NCBI RefSeq assembly: GCF_025148635.1
Contig: NZ_CP102269.1
Location: forward strand, 1,550,001 to 1,614,000
DNA from: Butyricimonas virosa
GTDB taxonomy: Bacteria > Bacteroidota > Bacteroidia > Bacteroidales > Marinifilaceae
Direction: 5' to 3'
DNA length: 64,000 nt
The translations under genes and the position numbers were made by a program. This document shows positions 35,934 to 45,828 of this stretch, piece by piece (positions within the stretch are counted from its first letter, which is position 1; each line of letters opens with the position of its first letter). The notes under the pieces are model-generated. The model saw only the letters and a list, made by a program, of their open reading frames with translations, had not been told where the DNA came from and made no database searches.

Positions 35934-36842
35934 ATGAATAAAGCGATCACACACGGGTTGATAGCGGGACTGGCAACAGTAATCATCGGTTGCTTCGACA
36001 ACCGTTGCGCTTACGAGGAAACGGGAGAACTCCGGTTTCGCGCTCTGTTGGAGCTAAACTCGCGGGGAGAGACGGGAAACACCTGCACCTACCCGACGGA
36101 CATCCCTTTCGGCATTTGGGCTCTCTCGTTACCGGTGAACAAAACGTGGAACAATCACGCCGACGGGGCGCAAACGTTCCTCGAAGATTGCCGTGTGATT
36201 TGGAACGGGGAGACATGGATTACCGACACGACACACAACTGGCCTCCCGACCGGAGAGTTACATTTTTCGCTTATTCTCCCTATCGATTCCCCGCCACAT
36301 TTTCGACCGAACGGGGAATCGAGTTCAAAAACTTCAACACGGCTGCGGACTCAACCGATTTGATGTTCTCCGGACCGATCGTCGATCTGGACTGGAAAAA
36401 CTCGGGAGGGACGGTACAGATACCCTTCACGCGGGCCTTATGCATGGTGGACTTCCGGGTGCAGACCCCGGTGCCATCGGATATGATCATCCGGTTGAAA
36501 AAGATTGCCCTGGAAGGGGTGGCTTTCAGCGGGAACTTCCAATCCCTGCCGGAAGCGACATGGAGCGCAACGGGAGACACGGGGGAAGCGGTCTTCTTCG
36601 AAGGGAATCTGCCCTTGGACGAATCGGAACAACAGGCAGGAGGAACGCGACTCATGATGCCACAACAAACACGGGTAACCGTGAAAGCGACATGCGACAT
36701 CGTGACGAACGGCAACACGCTCGCCGGACAAGAACTGGAAACCGATGCCACTCTGGAGTGGGGCACCGGAAAACATTGCAGCTACACGCTGAAAATAACT
36801 CCGGACACACTGGTATTCACAACTGACATATTAAAGCCATGA
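35934..36842 (+). CDS. Fimbrillin-family lipoprotein (short form)
   Basis: About 302 residues with a lipoprotein signal (GLATVIIGC). It keeps the fimbrillin core (NWPPDRRVTFFAYSPYRF, IPFTRALCMVDFRV) but ends at TPDTLVFTTDILKP, without the V-x-DW donor-strand motif of the neighbouring subunits. It could occupy a terminal position; that is inference. Ends in an ATGA overlap with the next gene. Confidence 0.8.
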   Translation: MNKAITHGLIAGLATVIIGCFDNRCAYEETGELRFRALLELNSRGETGNTCTYPTDIPFGIWALSLPVNKTWNNHADGAQTFLEDCRVIWNGETWITDTTHNWPPDRRVTFFAYSPYRFPATFSTERGIEFKNFNTAADSTDLMFSGPIVDLDWKNSGGTVQIPFTRALCMVDFRVQTPVPSDMIIRLKKIALEGVAFSGNFQSLPEATWSATGDTGEAVFFEGNLPLDESEQQAGGTRLMMPQQTRVTVKATCDIVTNGNTLAGQELETDATLEWGTGKHCSYTLKITPDTLVFTTDILKP

Positions 36843-37849
36843 CACGTAAATTTTGGTATATACTCGTCGGAGGAATCCTGTTCGCCATCGGTTGTTCAAA
36901 AAGCCCGGAACAATCGGAGGAAACGATACGGGAATTAAATTTCAGTTCCCAAATTACTGACAGCGCGGATTCCGCCACTACAAATGCACCGGAATCAAGA
37001 GGCACGGGAGGAACTCTCGTCACTAACGGCGGGCTGAAAAACGAGGGTAATGCTTTCGTCGTTTACTCGACCTACTCCCTCGGCGGGCTATCTTCACAGA
37101 CTTTCGATAACCAGCCGCAAACAGTCACGTACACGAGCGGGGCGTGGACCTACTCCGAGAAAAAGATATGGGTTAACTCGGCAAAATACAAATTTCGAGC
37201 ATACTATCCCGCTGTCGCGGAAATCCTGTCCAGCAGTTCGAATCCCGACTTGTTGACGCTAGAATACAACATCGCCCGCGATAACTTCGACTTGATGGTG
37301 GCTTACGCCGAGCGGCAACCCTCCGTTGACCCCGAGGGATACGGGGTCGTCACGATGCCGTTCAAACACGCCCTCTCGGCTCTCCGTTTCGAGATTAAAT
37401 ACGATCCGCTCAGTATTGCCCCAGGCACTACCGACAAAATTACCAAAGCCTACTTGCAAAACCTATGCGTGGTCGGTCTCTTGACATTCAATGGCTCCCC
37501 TTCCAACTACCAAATGAATTGGAGTAAATCGTACTCCGATGCCGAGCAACGCTATCTGTGGGAAGGATCGAAAATATTCGGCGTGGGCGATGCCAACAAA
37601 ATATCCGTTTATGATAACGACAATATCGTGTTTGCCATCCCGCAAGAGATCACGGCAAAGAGTACCGCGTTTCATTTCTTCACGGAGTCGGGACTCGACA
37701 ACCATCATATCGCATACATCCCGGCCATAACTTGGGAACCGGGTAAAGTGTACACTTATACGATCACGCTATCCGGCTCATCGATTAGCGTGGCCGTCAG
37801 TATAAAAGAATGGCAGAATATTAGTTCAAACGTGGATATACAAGTATAA
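36839..37849 (+). CDS. Fimbrillin-family lipoprotein
   Basis: 336 residues with a lipobox (GGILFAIGC). The fimbrillin core includes YKFRAYYPAVAEIL, VVTMPFKHALSALRFEIKY and the C-terminal strand SVAVSIKEW. Translationally coupled to the previous gene through ATGA and followed 10 bases later by the Mfa2-like protein. Likely a minor fimbrial component. Confidence 0.83.
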   Translation: MTRKFWYILVGGILFAIGCSKSPEQSEETIRELNFSSQITDSADSATTNAPESRGTGGTLVTNGGLKNEGNAFVVYSTYSLGGLSSQTFDNQPQTVTYTSGAWTYSEKKIWVNSAKYKFRAYYPAVAEILSSSSNPDLLTLEYNIARDNFDLMVAYAERQPSVDPEGYGVVTMPFKHALSALRFEIKYDPLSIAPGTTDKITKAYLQNLCVVGLLTFNGSPSNYQMNWSKSYSDAEQRYLWEGSKIFGVGDANKISVYDNDNIVFAIPQEITAKSTAFHFFTESGLDNHHIAYIPAITWEPGKVYTYTITLSGSSISVAVSIKEWQNISSNVDIQV

Positions 37850-37859
37850 CTTTAATATC

Positions 37860-39317
37860 ATGAATAAACTGAGAAACAAAATATTAACATGGGGTACGGT
37901 CATACTACTGTTTGCCGGAGTTGGTTGCGAAGATCAGGACACGGCATTCCCCTCCCAAGAAGAAGGGAGGGGACGTGACGCCTCGCTGACGCTTGCGATC
38001 GGCGAAAACCTGTCCCGCGCGGCGAAAGACGGGGATAGCATGAAAAAGTTGGTCGTGTTGCTCGTGGATGTCAATTCCGAAATTGTAGGTCGTGATATAT
38101 CCACCCCGGATGCTGTTTCGCAAACGGTGACTTTCACGGGTCTCCTGCGAGGTCAATACACGCTCTACATCATTGCTAACGCTCCGGGGGATTTGGACCT
38201 GTCGACAGCGGCATACGAGGTTGGAGCCACGTTGCCCGGCACGCTGAAAGATCGGTTACTGGTAACTCTCTCGGGTACCGATACTCCCTCTTACGATGAT
38301 ACCGACGGAATGCCCCTGACCCTCGTGAAAGAGGTAGCCCTGTCTCCCGGGGCGAATCAAATTTCAGCCGAACTGGAACGGGTGGTAGGACGATTCAGCG
38401 TTTCCGTCTATAACCATATAGATAACAAAAAACTTTGCATCAGTAACGTGGAACTATCCGATTTTAACGCTAGCATCGGATACCTTTTCAACCACAATAA
38501 CACGATACCGGGAGCAGTCACCTATCGTTCATTCCCGCCTTTGACCGATATCATCTCCATCGCTAGCCACGGCAGCGCGTCTGTTTTTGATAAGTATCTT
38601 TACGAAAACATTGCCTCGACTTATGAAATGACCATCGAAGGGGCGATTTTCGAAGAATCGGACAACCCGGCAACATGTGTTATCAACCAAAATATCGGTA
38701 GCAATCAAACATCAATTAACAGTCCGGATGACGTTTATGTTATTCGCAGTTACTCGGACAACACTTATTACCTCTACACGAACGGCTCTACATTATCGGC
38801 CAAACAACCAGCCGATGACAACGAGTTAATCAATGATAAAAACTACCAATGGCAATTCTCCGGAACAAGTTCCGGAACGATGAAAAATGTCGGGACGGAC
38901 CGATATATTACCATTTCAGGAAGCGAACCAGGTATCGGAACGACAGGTTCAAACTTCAATTTTGGAGCTTCTACTGGCATTTATTTTCGATCTAGACGCT
39001 ATATTAGCCGAAACGGAGAAAACATCTCTACACGCAGTAGCATTAATAACAACAGTCGTTGGTACCTGCGTCCATATACCGAAACCGAAGAATGGAAAGA
39101 TGCCGGAGGTAACACGTTGACCCCGGTCAAAAACTTTTCCGTCACCACACCCATCAACTACATCAATTCCTTCGGGGCGACAGCGGCATTGAAATATATT
39201 TACCGTAACGAACATCTCCATACGACGGCAAACGTCTTCTACAATGAAGGTCAAGGTACGTTTAATTTTGAAGTAGTTCCGTGGGAAAAGAAAACGGCTG
39301 ATATTACATTTGATTAA
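37860..39317 (+). CDS. Fimbrial lipoprotein with FimB/Mfa2-like core and inserted lectin-like segment
   Basis: 485 residues with a lipobox (LLFAGVGC). Residues ~25-215 follow the FimB/Mfa2 pattern (MKKLVVLLVDVNSEIVG, LLRGQYTLYIIANAPGDLD, ELERVVGRFSVSVYNH). Residues ~285-415 look different: a Ser/Asn/Tyr-rich beta segment (VYVIRSYSDNTYYLYTNG, YQWQF, VGTDRYITI) reminiscent of a ricin-type beta-trefoil lobe. The Mfa2-like fold then resumes and ends in FEVVPWEKKTADITFD. It may be an adhesin component; the lectin idea is a pattern impression only. Confidence 0.7.
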   Translation: MNKLRNKILTWGTVILLFAGVGCEDQDTAFPSQEEGRGRDASLTLAIGENLSRAAKDGDSMKKLVVLLVDVNSEIVGRDISTPDAVSQTVTFTGLLRGQYTLYIIANAPGDLDLSTAAYEVGATLPGTLKDRLLVTLSGTDTPSYDDTDGMPLTLVKEVALSPGANQISAELERVVGRFSVSVYNHIDNKKLCISNVELSDFNASIGYLFNHNNTIPGAVTYRSFPPLTDIISIASHGSASVFDKYLYENIASTYEMTIEGAIFEESDNPATCVINQNIGSNQTSINSPDDVYVIRSYSDNTYYLYTNGSTLSAKQPADDNELINDKNYQWQFSGTSSGTMKNVGTDRYITISGSEPGIGTTGSNFNFGASTGIYFRSRRYISRNGENISTRSSINNNSRWYLRPYTETEEWKDAGGNTLTPVKNFSVTTPINYINSFGATAALKYIYRNEHLHTTANVFYNEGQGTFNFEVVPWEKKTADITFD

Positions 39318-39329
39318 AACACGATGACC

Positions 39330-42300
39330 ATGAAAAGATTATCCATATATTGTATTCTACTGCTTGCCGTGTTGGCAAGTTGTTCCCGGGACACGATAGA
39401 TCTCCCGGGAGAAAAAACGGCACCCATGATGATCAGTTTCGGGAGCGAAAGCAACGTCTCGATCGTGTCGCGTAGCACGTTGGGAGACTATCCGGAGAAC
39501 CGGATCTACAACATTTATATTGCCGTGTTCAACAGTTCTGGAGAAAAAGTCTATACACACTTTTTCAATGATAGTAATTTGAAAACGGATTACGCTGCCG
39601 TGGAGTCCTCTTCTGCCCCCTGCTGGTGTGTATCTAACACCAGTGATGCCTCAACAATCACGACAAAAGGTTCCATCAAAATTCCCGTGAACACAAGCAC
39701 CGACACGTACAAGATTTACGGTATTTCCAACCTGGATGCAGACATGGTAAATGTCAGCAGCGACCGTTTGGGAGCAGAGATTGCCAACGAGGCCGATCTC
39801 TTGAATTTCGTTGTCACGCTGAATCAGAATGTTATTTCGCGAAACGGGTATTTTCCCATGAGCGGGGTGGTCTCCGACGTGACAATAGGTGATGACAAAA
39901 TTATCAGAGGAACCGATGGAAATCAAGCGAATTTATTACTATACCGAATGGACGCCAAAGTCCGATTCGTGTTCAAAACGGGCACCACTCCGGACGCTAA
40001 CGGACAGGTGATTAAAACCTTTACGCCCGGGCAATGGAAAGTGGTAAACATCCCGCACAAGACGTACCTCATGTCTTACGCCCAACGCGGGAAAACAGAA
40101 ACCACCGGACAGGATGCAGGCGCGACCACCGATGATTTCTTCACGAGCAATTGGGCGCAATTTGAAGAGTTTCCCTCGGATACGCAAAGTGAATTCTCGT
40201 TCTACATGCTCGAAAACCGGATGACCCCCAAGAAGACCGCGACGACTTTCCCGGATCGGGATCGCCAAGTAAAACTAGAAAGCGGGTTGAACGGCGAGTG
40301 GGAATACGCCAATAATCTCTCAACTTATGTTATCGTCACCGGACGGGTGGAGATGGACCTGGTAAACGATGATGCCGGACAAACGCTGGGAGGAGAAGTG
40401 CAATACATCATTCACCTCGGAGACTTCGGAACGGGAGGAAACATTTCCGACTTCTCCACGCTCCGCAACACGTCGTACACCTACACCGTCACGGTTAACA
40501 GCGTGAATAACATCCGGGTGGAAGTGGATACGGAAACAACTGAAAACCAACCGGGAGCGACAGGTTCCGTTACGATTGCCAAAGAAGAGATCGCCCTTTG
40601 CGACGCGCATTACGTTTCCAAAACTCTCACCTTCCACGCCAAGTACATCACTGATGATCTCACGTGGTACGTGAAAACGCCTTTCTGCGACGGGAAGCCG
40701 CAAATTATCGAGGGCGAGGACGTTCCCACGGGATTGGACTACAAATGGTGTCATTTCCGCCTGAACCAAAAAGACGGGGAGGGAAACTATTACGTAAAGA
40801 AAAGACGAAAGTACACCCCGGAAGCCTATAACGCGATAACCTGTCCGGACGGGGAGATGGACATCATCACTCTCGTAAAATATATTAAAGCTCAAAAAAA
40901 ACTCTATGATGACCCGCAACTAAGTTCAACAAGCGATTTCGACAATACCTCCGAAGCGGACGGGGGACCCAAAATCAGTGTTACGGTCCACGTGGATGAG
41001 TATTACTACGATGCCCATCCCATCACGGGAGAACAGCGTTCCACGTTATGGAAAGAATTTGTCAATCAACCCGATCGCATGATGCATATCCTCTGCAACT
41101 CGAATGTCAGCAAGGATCAGGAGAGCCGCTCCACGGGTAGCGTGGTCACCATCCAACAAAAATCCATACAATCGATATTCGATACCCGGACAAGTAACAC
41201 CTCTTTCTCCACGGCTTGGGGAATGGAGCACAAGGATGAATATCCGGATATATGGATCTACGGGAAAGGAATTACGATTGATGGGAACGGGACAGTTTCC
41301 CCCACGCAAGACAGGGGGAATAGCGAACTTTACAACGGCCGCTTGAACACGATGAGGGAATGGGAACTTGTCGGAGCCAATAACACGACTTTTAGCTCTA
41401 AATCATGGGAAACCTACATGGACGTGGAGGTGGAAAACGAAGTACCCGAATTATCGGAAGACTACCGCTTCTTGCGTTATTCCTGCATGACACGCAACCG
41501 GGATAACAACGGTAACGGAGTTATCGATCAAGACGAAGTACGATGGTACCTCGCTTCTATCAAACAACTCGTCGGTATCTGGATCGGCTCCGATGTCGTT
41601 TCCAAGGACGGGCGATTATACAATCGCACGGCAACACAGATGGATAGCGATGATGAAGGAGTATGGCGCCAGCACGTCATTTCAAGCACGAAGTATTCGG
41701 GCAATAGTAACGATCCGACCATCGTTTGGGGAGAAGAGGGATCCTCTACCGGTAACATGGGAGGTTCATACCGATGGTCAAATTATAAAGTTAATAAATG
41801 GAGCGTGCGTTGCGTGCGTAATCTCGGAACAACCAACGAGAGCAAATCTTCGGGCTATGATTTGTCAGAAACCCCTGATGATTACGTGAAAATGACAACG
41901 AATGCGGACGGAAGTTACACGTTTAATAACATTTACTTGAACCAGTCCGTTATGCGTTATTACACCTCTCGCGAACTGGATTTTGATGACGAGCAATCGG
42001 AACAGAACCGCGTGTACAAAAAATTCGAGGTGGCCCCGTCGAGCAGTGCCAAGAGTTTTACTTCAATTAAATTCCAAGCGATGAATGATGCGATCTCCGC
42101 TCAAACGATCAACCCTTACTGTCCCGACGGATACCGATTGCCCAATCAGCGCGAGCTGACCTTGATGAGATATTACATTACCGGAGATTTTTGGTCAGGT
42201 ATACCTTTTACACGTACTTATTTTTCCATGGGGAAATTAAGCGATGGGAAATACAAGGACAAAACCAATAGAACCGGTTACGGGTATAGCGGGGGGAATA

Positions 42301-42371
42301 TCTTCCTTGACTCGGACAATAACGCAACGACAACTGTCCGCTGTGTCCGGGATGTATACAGCGCGGATTAG
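39330..42371 (+). CDS. DUF4906-type large fimbrial tip lipoprotein
   Basis: 1013 residues from the ATG at 39330, with a lipobox (LLLAVLASC). The N-terminal third is FimB/Mfa-like (YNIYIAVFNSSGEKVY, IYGISNLDADMV). The middle contains the DUF4906 region (ALCDAHYVSKTLTFHAKY). An EF-hand-like loop, DNNGNGVIDQDE, lies near residue 726. The C-terminus (YCPDGYRLPNQRELTLMRYY ... TTTVRCVRDV) resembles the FGE-sulfatase/C-type-lectin-like fold often found at fimbrial tips. As the last gene of the operon it is a candidate tip adhesin. Confidence 0.8.
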   Translation: MKRLSIYCILLLAVLASCSRDTIDLPGEKTAPMMISFGSESNVSIVSRSTLGDYPENRIYNIYIAVFNSSGEKVYTHFFNDSNLKTDYAAVESSSAPCWCVSNTSDASTITTKGSIKIPVNTSTDTYKIYGISNLDADMVNVSSDRLGAEIANEADLLNFVVTLNQNVISRNGYFPMSGVVSDVTIGDDKIIRGTDGNQANLLLYRMDAKVRFVFKTGTTPDANGQVIKTFTPGQWKVVNIPHKTYLMSYAQRGKTETTGQDAGATTDDFFTSNWAQFEEFPSDTQSEFSFYMLENRMTPKKTATTFPDRDRQVKLESGLNGEWEYANNLSTYVIVTGRVEMDLVNDDAGQTLGGEVQYIIHLGDFGTGGNISDFSTLRNTSYTYTVTVNSVNNIRVEVDTETTENQPGATGSVTIAKEEIALCDAHYVSKTLTFHAKYITDDLTWYVKTPFCDGKPQIIEGEDVPTGLDYKWCHFRLNQKDGEGNYYVKKRRKYTPEAYNAITCPDGEMDIITLVKYIKAQKKLYDDPQLSSTSDFDNTSEADGGPKISVTVHVDEYYYDAHPITGEQRSTLWKEFVNQPDRMMHILCNSNVSKDQESRSTGSVVTIQQKSIQSIFDTRTSNTSFSTAWGMEHKDEYPDIWIYGKGITIDGNGTVSPTQDRGNSELYNGRLNTMREWELVGANNTTFSSKSWETYMDVEVENEVPELSEDYRFLRYSCMTRNRDNNGNGVIDQDEVRWYLASIKQLVGIWIGSDVVSKDGRLYNRTATQMDSDDEGVWRQHVISSTKYSGNSNDPTIVWGEEGSSTGNMGGSYRWSNYKVNKWSVRCVRNLGTTNESKSSGYDLSETPDDYVKMTTNADGSYTFNNIYLNQSVMRYYTSRELDFDDEQSEQNRVYKKFEVAPSSSAKSFTSIKFQAMNDAISAQTINPYCPDGYRLPNQRELTLMRYYITGDFWSGIPFTRTYFSMGKLSDGKYKDKTNRTGYGYSGGNIFLDSDNNATTTVRCVRDVYSAD

Positions 42372-42449
42372 TCCACCCAGGGCATATTTGACCCGTATTC
42401 AAAAGAAGTGAGGCAAATGGACATCCGGAAAGTGGTTAAGTTCAAACCG

Positions 42450-42556
42450 ACCCAAGGGTGGATCAATGAAACCCGAACCCCCGGATTCGAGGGCTCGGGT
42501 GAGAATTTAAGCTAGGCTTTGCCGATTTCCCGATTCATAACGGGATCTTGACTATA
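42450..42556. other. Hairpin-bearing gap between the fimbrial operon and leuS
   Basis: ACCCGAACCC pairs with GGGCTCGGGT (one mismatch) around 42469-42501. No T-run follows directly, so its terminator role is uncertain. Nothing else is evident in the ~200 bases. Confidence 0.4.
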
Positions 42557-42567
42557 TCCCGGATGAT

Positions 42568-45348
42568 TTAGGACGTGGCACCCATAACCACGTTCACGAT
42601 TTTCTTCGGGACAATGATCATCTTTTTGATCTCTTTTCCTTCTAACCATTTTGTTGATTCAGGTGCAGCTTTGACTGCGGCCTCAATATCAGCGTTGGTT
42701 GCCGTCAAAGGCATGGATAGTTTGAAACGAACCTTGCCGTTGAAAGATACCGGGTATTCAAAGGCGTCTTCTACCAGGAATTTTTCTTCCCATTTAGGGA
42801 ATGACTCTTTCGTGATACTTTGGGAGTGTCCCAATAAGCTCCATAGTTCTTCCGCCATATGTGGGGCGAAAGGAGCGAGAGCGATCACGAGCGGTTCGAG
42901 GACTGCTCGTTTATTACATTTCAAGGCAGTCAATTCGTTTGTGCAAATCATGAATGCCGGAATAGACGTGTTGAACGAGAAGTTCTCGATGTCGTATTCC
43001 ACTTTCTTGATGGTTTTGTGTAGCACTTTCAACTCTTCTTTGGAAGGAGTTTCGTCGCTTACACTGAAATTTTCACCGACTTGGAATAGGCGCCAGAATT
43101 TGCGCAGGAATTTGTATACTCCGTCAATACCTTGCGTGTCCCAAGGTTTACTGAATTCTAACGGTCCGAGGAACATCTCGTACAGGCGTAACGTGTCGGC
43201 CCCGTATTCTTCGATGATCGTGTCGGGATTTACCACGTTGAACATGGATTTTGACATCTTTTCAATAGCCCATCCACAGATGTATTTCCCGTTTTCCAAG
43301 ATGAACTCGGCATTGGCGTACTCCGGCATCCAAGCCCGGAAGGCGTCTTGATCCAGCACGTCGTTCTTGACGATGTTGACATCCACGTGGATTTCCGTGG
43401 TTTTATATTGGTCTTTTAGTCCGACGGAAACAAACGTGTTTGTGCCTTGTATTCTGTACACGAAGTTTGAACGTCCTTGAATCATTCCCTGGTTGATCAG
43501 TTTTTTGAAAGGTTCTTCCTCGCAAGCCACACCGAGGTCATACAGGAACATATTCCAGAAACGGGCGTAGATCAAGTGCCCTGTGGCGTGTTCGGAACCA
43601 CCGAGGTAGAGATCAACGTTTTTCCAATAGTTACATATTTCGTGATCAACTAATGTGTTATTGTTGTGGGGATCCATGTAGCGTAAGAAATAAGCAGATG
43701 AACCGGCGAAACCGGGCATCGTGTTTAATTCTAATGGATAACCATCTTCTGTTTTCCAGTTTTTAGCCCGTCCAAGGGGTGGTTCTCCGCTCTCGGTGGG
43801 CAGGTATTTATCGACTTCCGGTAGTTCCAGCGGAAGTTTGGATTCATCCAGCATATAAGGAAGGTCGTCCTTGTAATACACGGGGAACGGTTCTCCCCAG
43901 TAACGTTGGCGGCTGAAGATAGCATCACGCAGGCGGTAGTTGATTTTGCTTTTACCAATGCCTCGTTTTTCTACCTCTCCGGCAATGTAGGCGATGGCCT
44001 CTTTGACTTCCATGCCGTTGATAATGCCGCTATTGATCATTTTACCTGCTTTCGCATCGTAGGAGCCTTCCGACATATCGTGTCCTTCTCCGTCATCGAC
44101 AACGGGTACGATGGGCAGGTTGAAGTGTTTGGCGAAGGCGTAGTCACGGCTATCGTGTCCCGGAACAGCCATAATGGCTCCGGTTCCGTAGCCGGAAAGA
44201 ACGTATTCACTGATCCAGATGGGGATGGCTTCGTTGGTGAACGGGTTGATGGCGTATGATCCGGTAAAGACGCCCGTAACCTTTTTCACTTCGGTCTGGC
44301 GTTCCCGTTCTGTACGTTTGGACACGTAATCCAAGTATTCGGCAACGGCATCAGCCTGTTCGGGTGTTGTTAACGGTTTCACGTAGTCTGACTCGGGAGC
44401 TAGAACCATAAAACTAACCCCGAAGATGGTGTCGGGACGGGTGGTGAAAATCTCTAACTTCAGATCGGAGTCTTTCACGTCGAATTTCACGTCTGCACCT
44501 TGTGAACGACCGATCCAGTTACGCTGGATGTCTTTCAGGGAGTCGGACCAATCGATGTTGTCAAGCCCGTCAAGCAATCTTTGGGCGTATGCGGAAACTC
44601 GCAATGACCATTGACGCATCTTCTTTTGTACCACGGGATAACCTCCGCGAAGAGATAATCCTTCCTTCACTTCGTCATTTGCCAGCACGGTTCCCAGTTG
44701 TGGACACCAGTTTACCATGGTATCAGCCAGATAGGCAAGACGGTAGTTCAGCAATATTTCTTGTTGTTCTTTCGTACTCTTTCTTTTCCATTCCTCGGCG
44801 GTAAAGTTCATCTCCTCACCGCAAGCGACATTTAATCCTTGGGTTCCGACGGCCTCGAATGCTTTTACCAGTTCCGTGATCGGCATGGCTTTTTGCTCGT
44901 CGTAGCAATAGAAACTGTTGAACATCTGGATAAAAGTCCATTGTGTCCATTTGTAGTATTCTGGGTCGCAGGTCCGGATTTCACGGTCCCAGTCGAAAGA
45001 GAACCCGATTTTATCCATTTGTTCCCGGTAGCGACGGATGTTTTTCTCCGTGGTGATGGCCGGGTGTTGTCCGGTCTGGATGGCATATTGTTCCGCGGGC
45101 AGACCGTACGCGTCATATCCCATGGGATGTAGGACGTTGAATCCTTTCAAGTGTTTGTAACGGGAATAGATGTCGGAAGCGATGTAGCCTAGCGGGTGTC
45201 CCACGTGCAACCCTGCCCCGGATGGGTAAGGAAACATATCCAACACGTAATATTTGGGCTTGGAAGGATCGACTTCCACCCGGTAAGTTTTGTTTTCTTG
45301 CCAGTAGCTTTGCCACTTTTTTTCGACTTCCTTGAAATTGTATTCCAT
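42568..45348 (-). CDS. leuS: Leucyl-tRNA synthetase
   Basis: 926 residues. The class I signature HVGH is at 48-51 within YPSGAGLHVGHPLGY, and the KMSKS loop (EKMSKSMFNV) lies near residue 697. The CP1 editing domain is between them (TRPDTIFGVSFMVLAPE; GTGAIMAVPGHDSRD with the editing aspartate). The C-terminal tRNA-binding domain ends in KKIIVPKKIVNVV-like sequence. It charges tRNA-Leu and edits mischarged tRNA. A TACCTTTG box on the minus strand (45381-45388) probably marks its promoter. Confidence 0.98.
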   Translation of the reverse strand: MEYNFKEVEKKWQSYWQENKTYRVEVDPSKPKYYVLDMFPYPSGAGLHVGHPLGYIASDIYSRYKHLKGFNVLHPMGYDAYGLPAEQYAIQTGQHPAITTEKNIRRYREQMDKIGFSFDWDREIRTCDPEYYKWTQWTFIQMFNSFYCYDEQKAMPITELVKAFEAVGTQGLNVACGEEMNFTAEEWKRKSTKEQQEILLNYRLAYLADTMVNWCPQLGTVLANDEVKEGLSLRGGYPVVQKKMRQWSLRVSAYAQRLLDGLDNIDWSDSLKDIQRNWIGRSQGADVKFDVKDSDLKLEIFTTRPDTIFGVSFMVLAPESDYVKPLTTPEQADAVAEYLDYVSKRTERERQTEVKKVTGVFTGSYAINPFTNEAIPIWISEYVLSGYGTGAIMAVPGHDSRDYAFAKHFNLPIVPVVDDGEGHDMSEGSYDAKAGKMINSGIINGMEVKEAIAYIAGEVEKRGIGKSKINYRLRDAIFSRQRYWGEPFPVYYKDDLPYMLDESKLPLELPEVDKYLPTESGEPPLGRAKNWKTEDGYPLELNTMPGFAGSSAYFLRYMDPHNNNTLVDHEICNYWKNVDLYLGGSEHATGHLIYARFWNMFLYDLGVACEEEPFKKLINQGMIQGRSNFVYRIQGTNTFVSVGLKDQYKTTEIHVDVNIVKNDVLDQDAFRAWMPEYANAEFILENGKYICGWAIEKMSKSMFNVVNPDTIIEEYGADTLRLYEMFLGPLEFSKPWDTQGIDGVYKFLRKFWRLFQVGENFSVSDETPSKEELKVLHKTIKKVEYDIENFSFNTSIPAFMICTNELTALKCNKRAVLEPLVIALAPFAPHMAEELWSLLGHSQSITKESFPKWEEKFLVEDAFEYPVSFNGKVRFKLSMPLTATNADIEAAVKAAPESTKWLEGKEIKKMIIVPKKIVNVVMGATS

Positions 45349-45380
45349 GTTAATCCTTTTTTAGTTCTCGTAATGAATTG

Positions 45381-45388
45381 CAAAGGTA
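45381..45388 (-). promoter_or_regulatory. -7 box (TACCTTTG) for leuS
   Basis: Minus-strand TACCTTTG fits TAnnTTTG and lies 33 bases upstream of the leuS start. The -33 element is not clear. Confidence 0.45.
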
Positions 45389-45459
45389 ATAAAAATCACT
45401 AATTCATTGGGAATATTCTTGTTTGGAGATGAGAAAAACATGAAATAATTGATGTAAAT

Positions 45460-45491
45460 GTTGTATAACTATATAACATTTGCTATATTTG
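45460..45491 (+). promoter_or_regulatory. Promoter of the toxin-antitoxin pair
   Basis: GTTG (45460-45463), 20 bases, then TATATTTG (45484-45491). The last base of the -7 box is only four bases before the toxin ATG (45496), so the transcript would begin at or within the start codon. Confidence 0.6.
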
Positions 45492-45495
45492 TATA

Positions 45496-45828
45496 ATGAA
45501 AAAGATAATCGCATATAAGAGGTATTTTTCGGACTTCATTTCAACCTTGTCACAAGAAGAATGCGGGAAAATAAAACGTGCGTTGGATTTGTTTAAGGTG
45601 GAGGATCGAATGCCAAGACACTATATTAAGTTCATTCGTGATGGATTGTATGAATTTCGTGTAAGTTATGGGAATAATGAATTTCGAATTTTCTTTATAT
45701 ATGATGGAAAAGTAATTGTTGTTTTATTTAATGCGTTTAGAAAAAAGACACAGAAAACACCGGATAGTGAAATTAGGAAAGCGATAAGATTAAAGGAGGA
45801 ATATTATGAAACTAAAGGAAATCAGTAA
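45496..45828 (+). CDS. RelE/HigB-like (phage-derived Gp49-like) toxin
   Basis: 110 residues. The RelE-type fold is indicated by EECGKIKRALDLF, 'HYIKFIRDGLYEFRVSYGNNEFRIFFIYD' (the central basic and aromatic strands) and VVLFNAFRKKTQKTP. These toxins cleave mRNA at the ribosome. It overlaps the antitoxin gene by 23 bases. Toxin-first order is typical of HigBA-type pairs. It may be translated from a leaderless message, because its promoter box ends four bases before the ATG. Confidence 0.85.
   Translation: MKKIIAYKRYFSDFISTLSQEECGKIKRALDLFKVEDRMPRHYIKFIRDGLYEFRVSYGNNEFRIFFIYDGKVIVVLFNAFRKKTQKTPDSEIRKAIRLKEEYYETKGNQ
45793..45799 (+). promoter_or_regulatory. Canonical Shine-Dalgarno site (AAGGAGG) of the antitoxin gene
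   Basis: AAGGAGG six bases before the ATG at 45806, within the toxin's 3' end. Such strong sites are uncommon in Bacteroidota and decide the antitoxin start. Confidence 0.75.

Noticed and set aside
35990..36826. 278-codon forward frame overlapping the third fimbrillin
   Set aside because: It is Arg/Gly/His-rich without domain character and lies wholly within a fimbrillin gene that has a lipobox and family motifs.
44839..45132. Several reading frames antisense to leuS
   Set aside because: All are shadows of the conserved synthetase and have no independent start signals.
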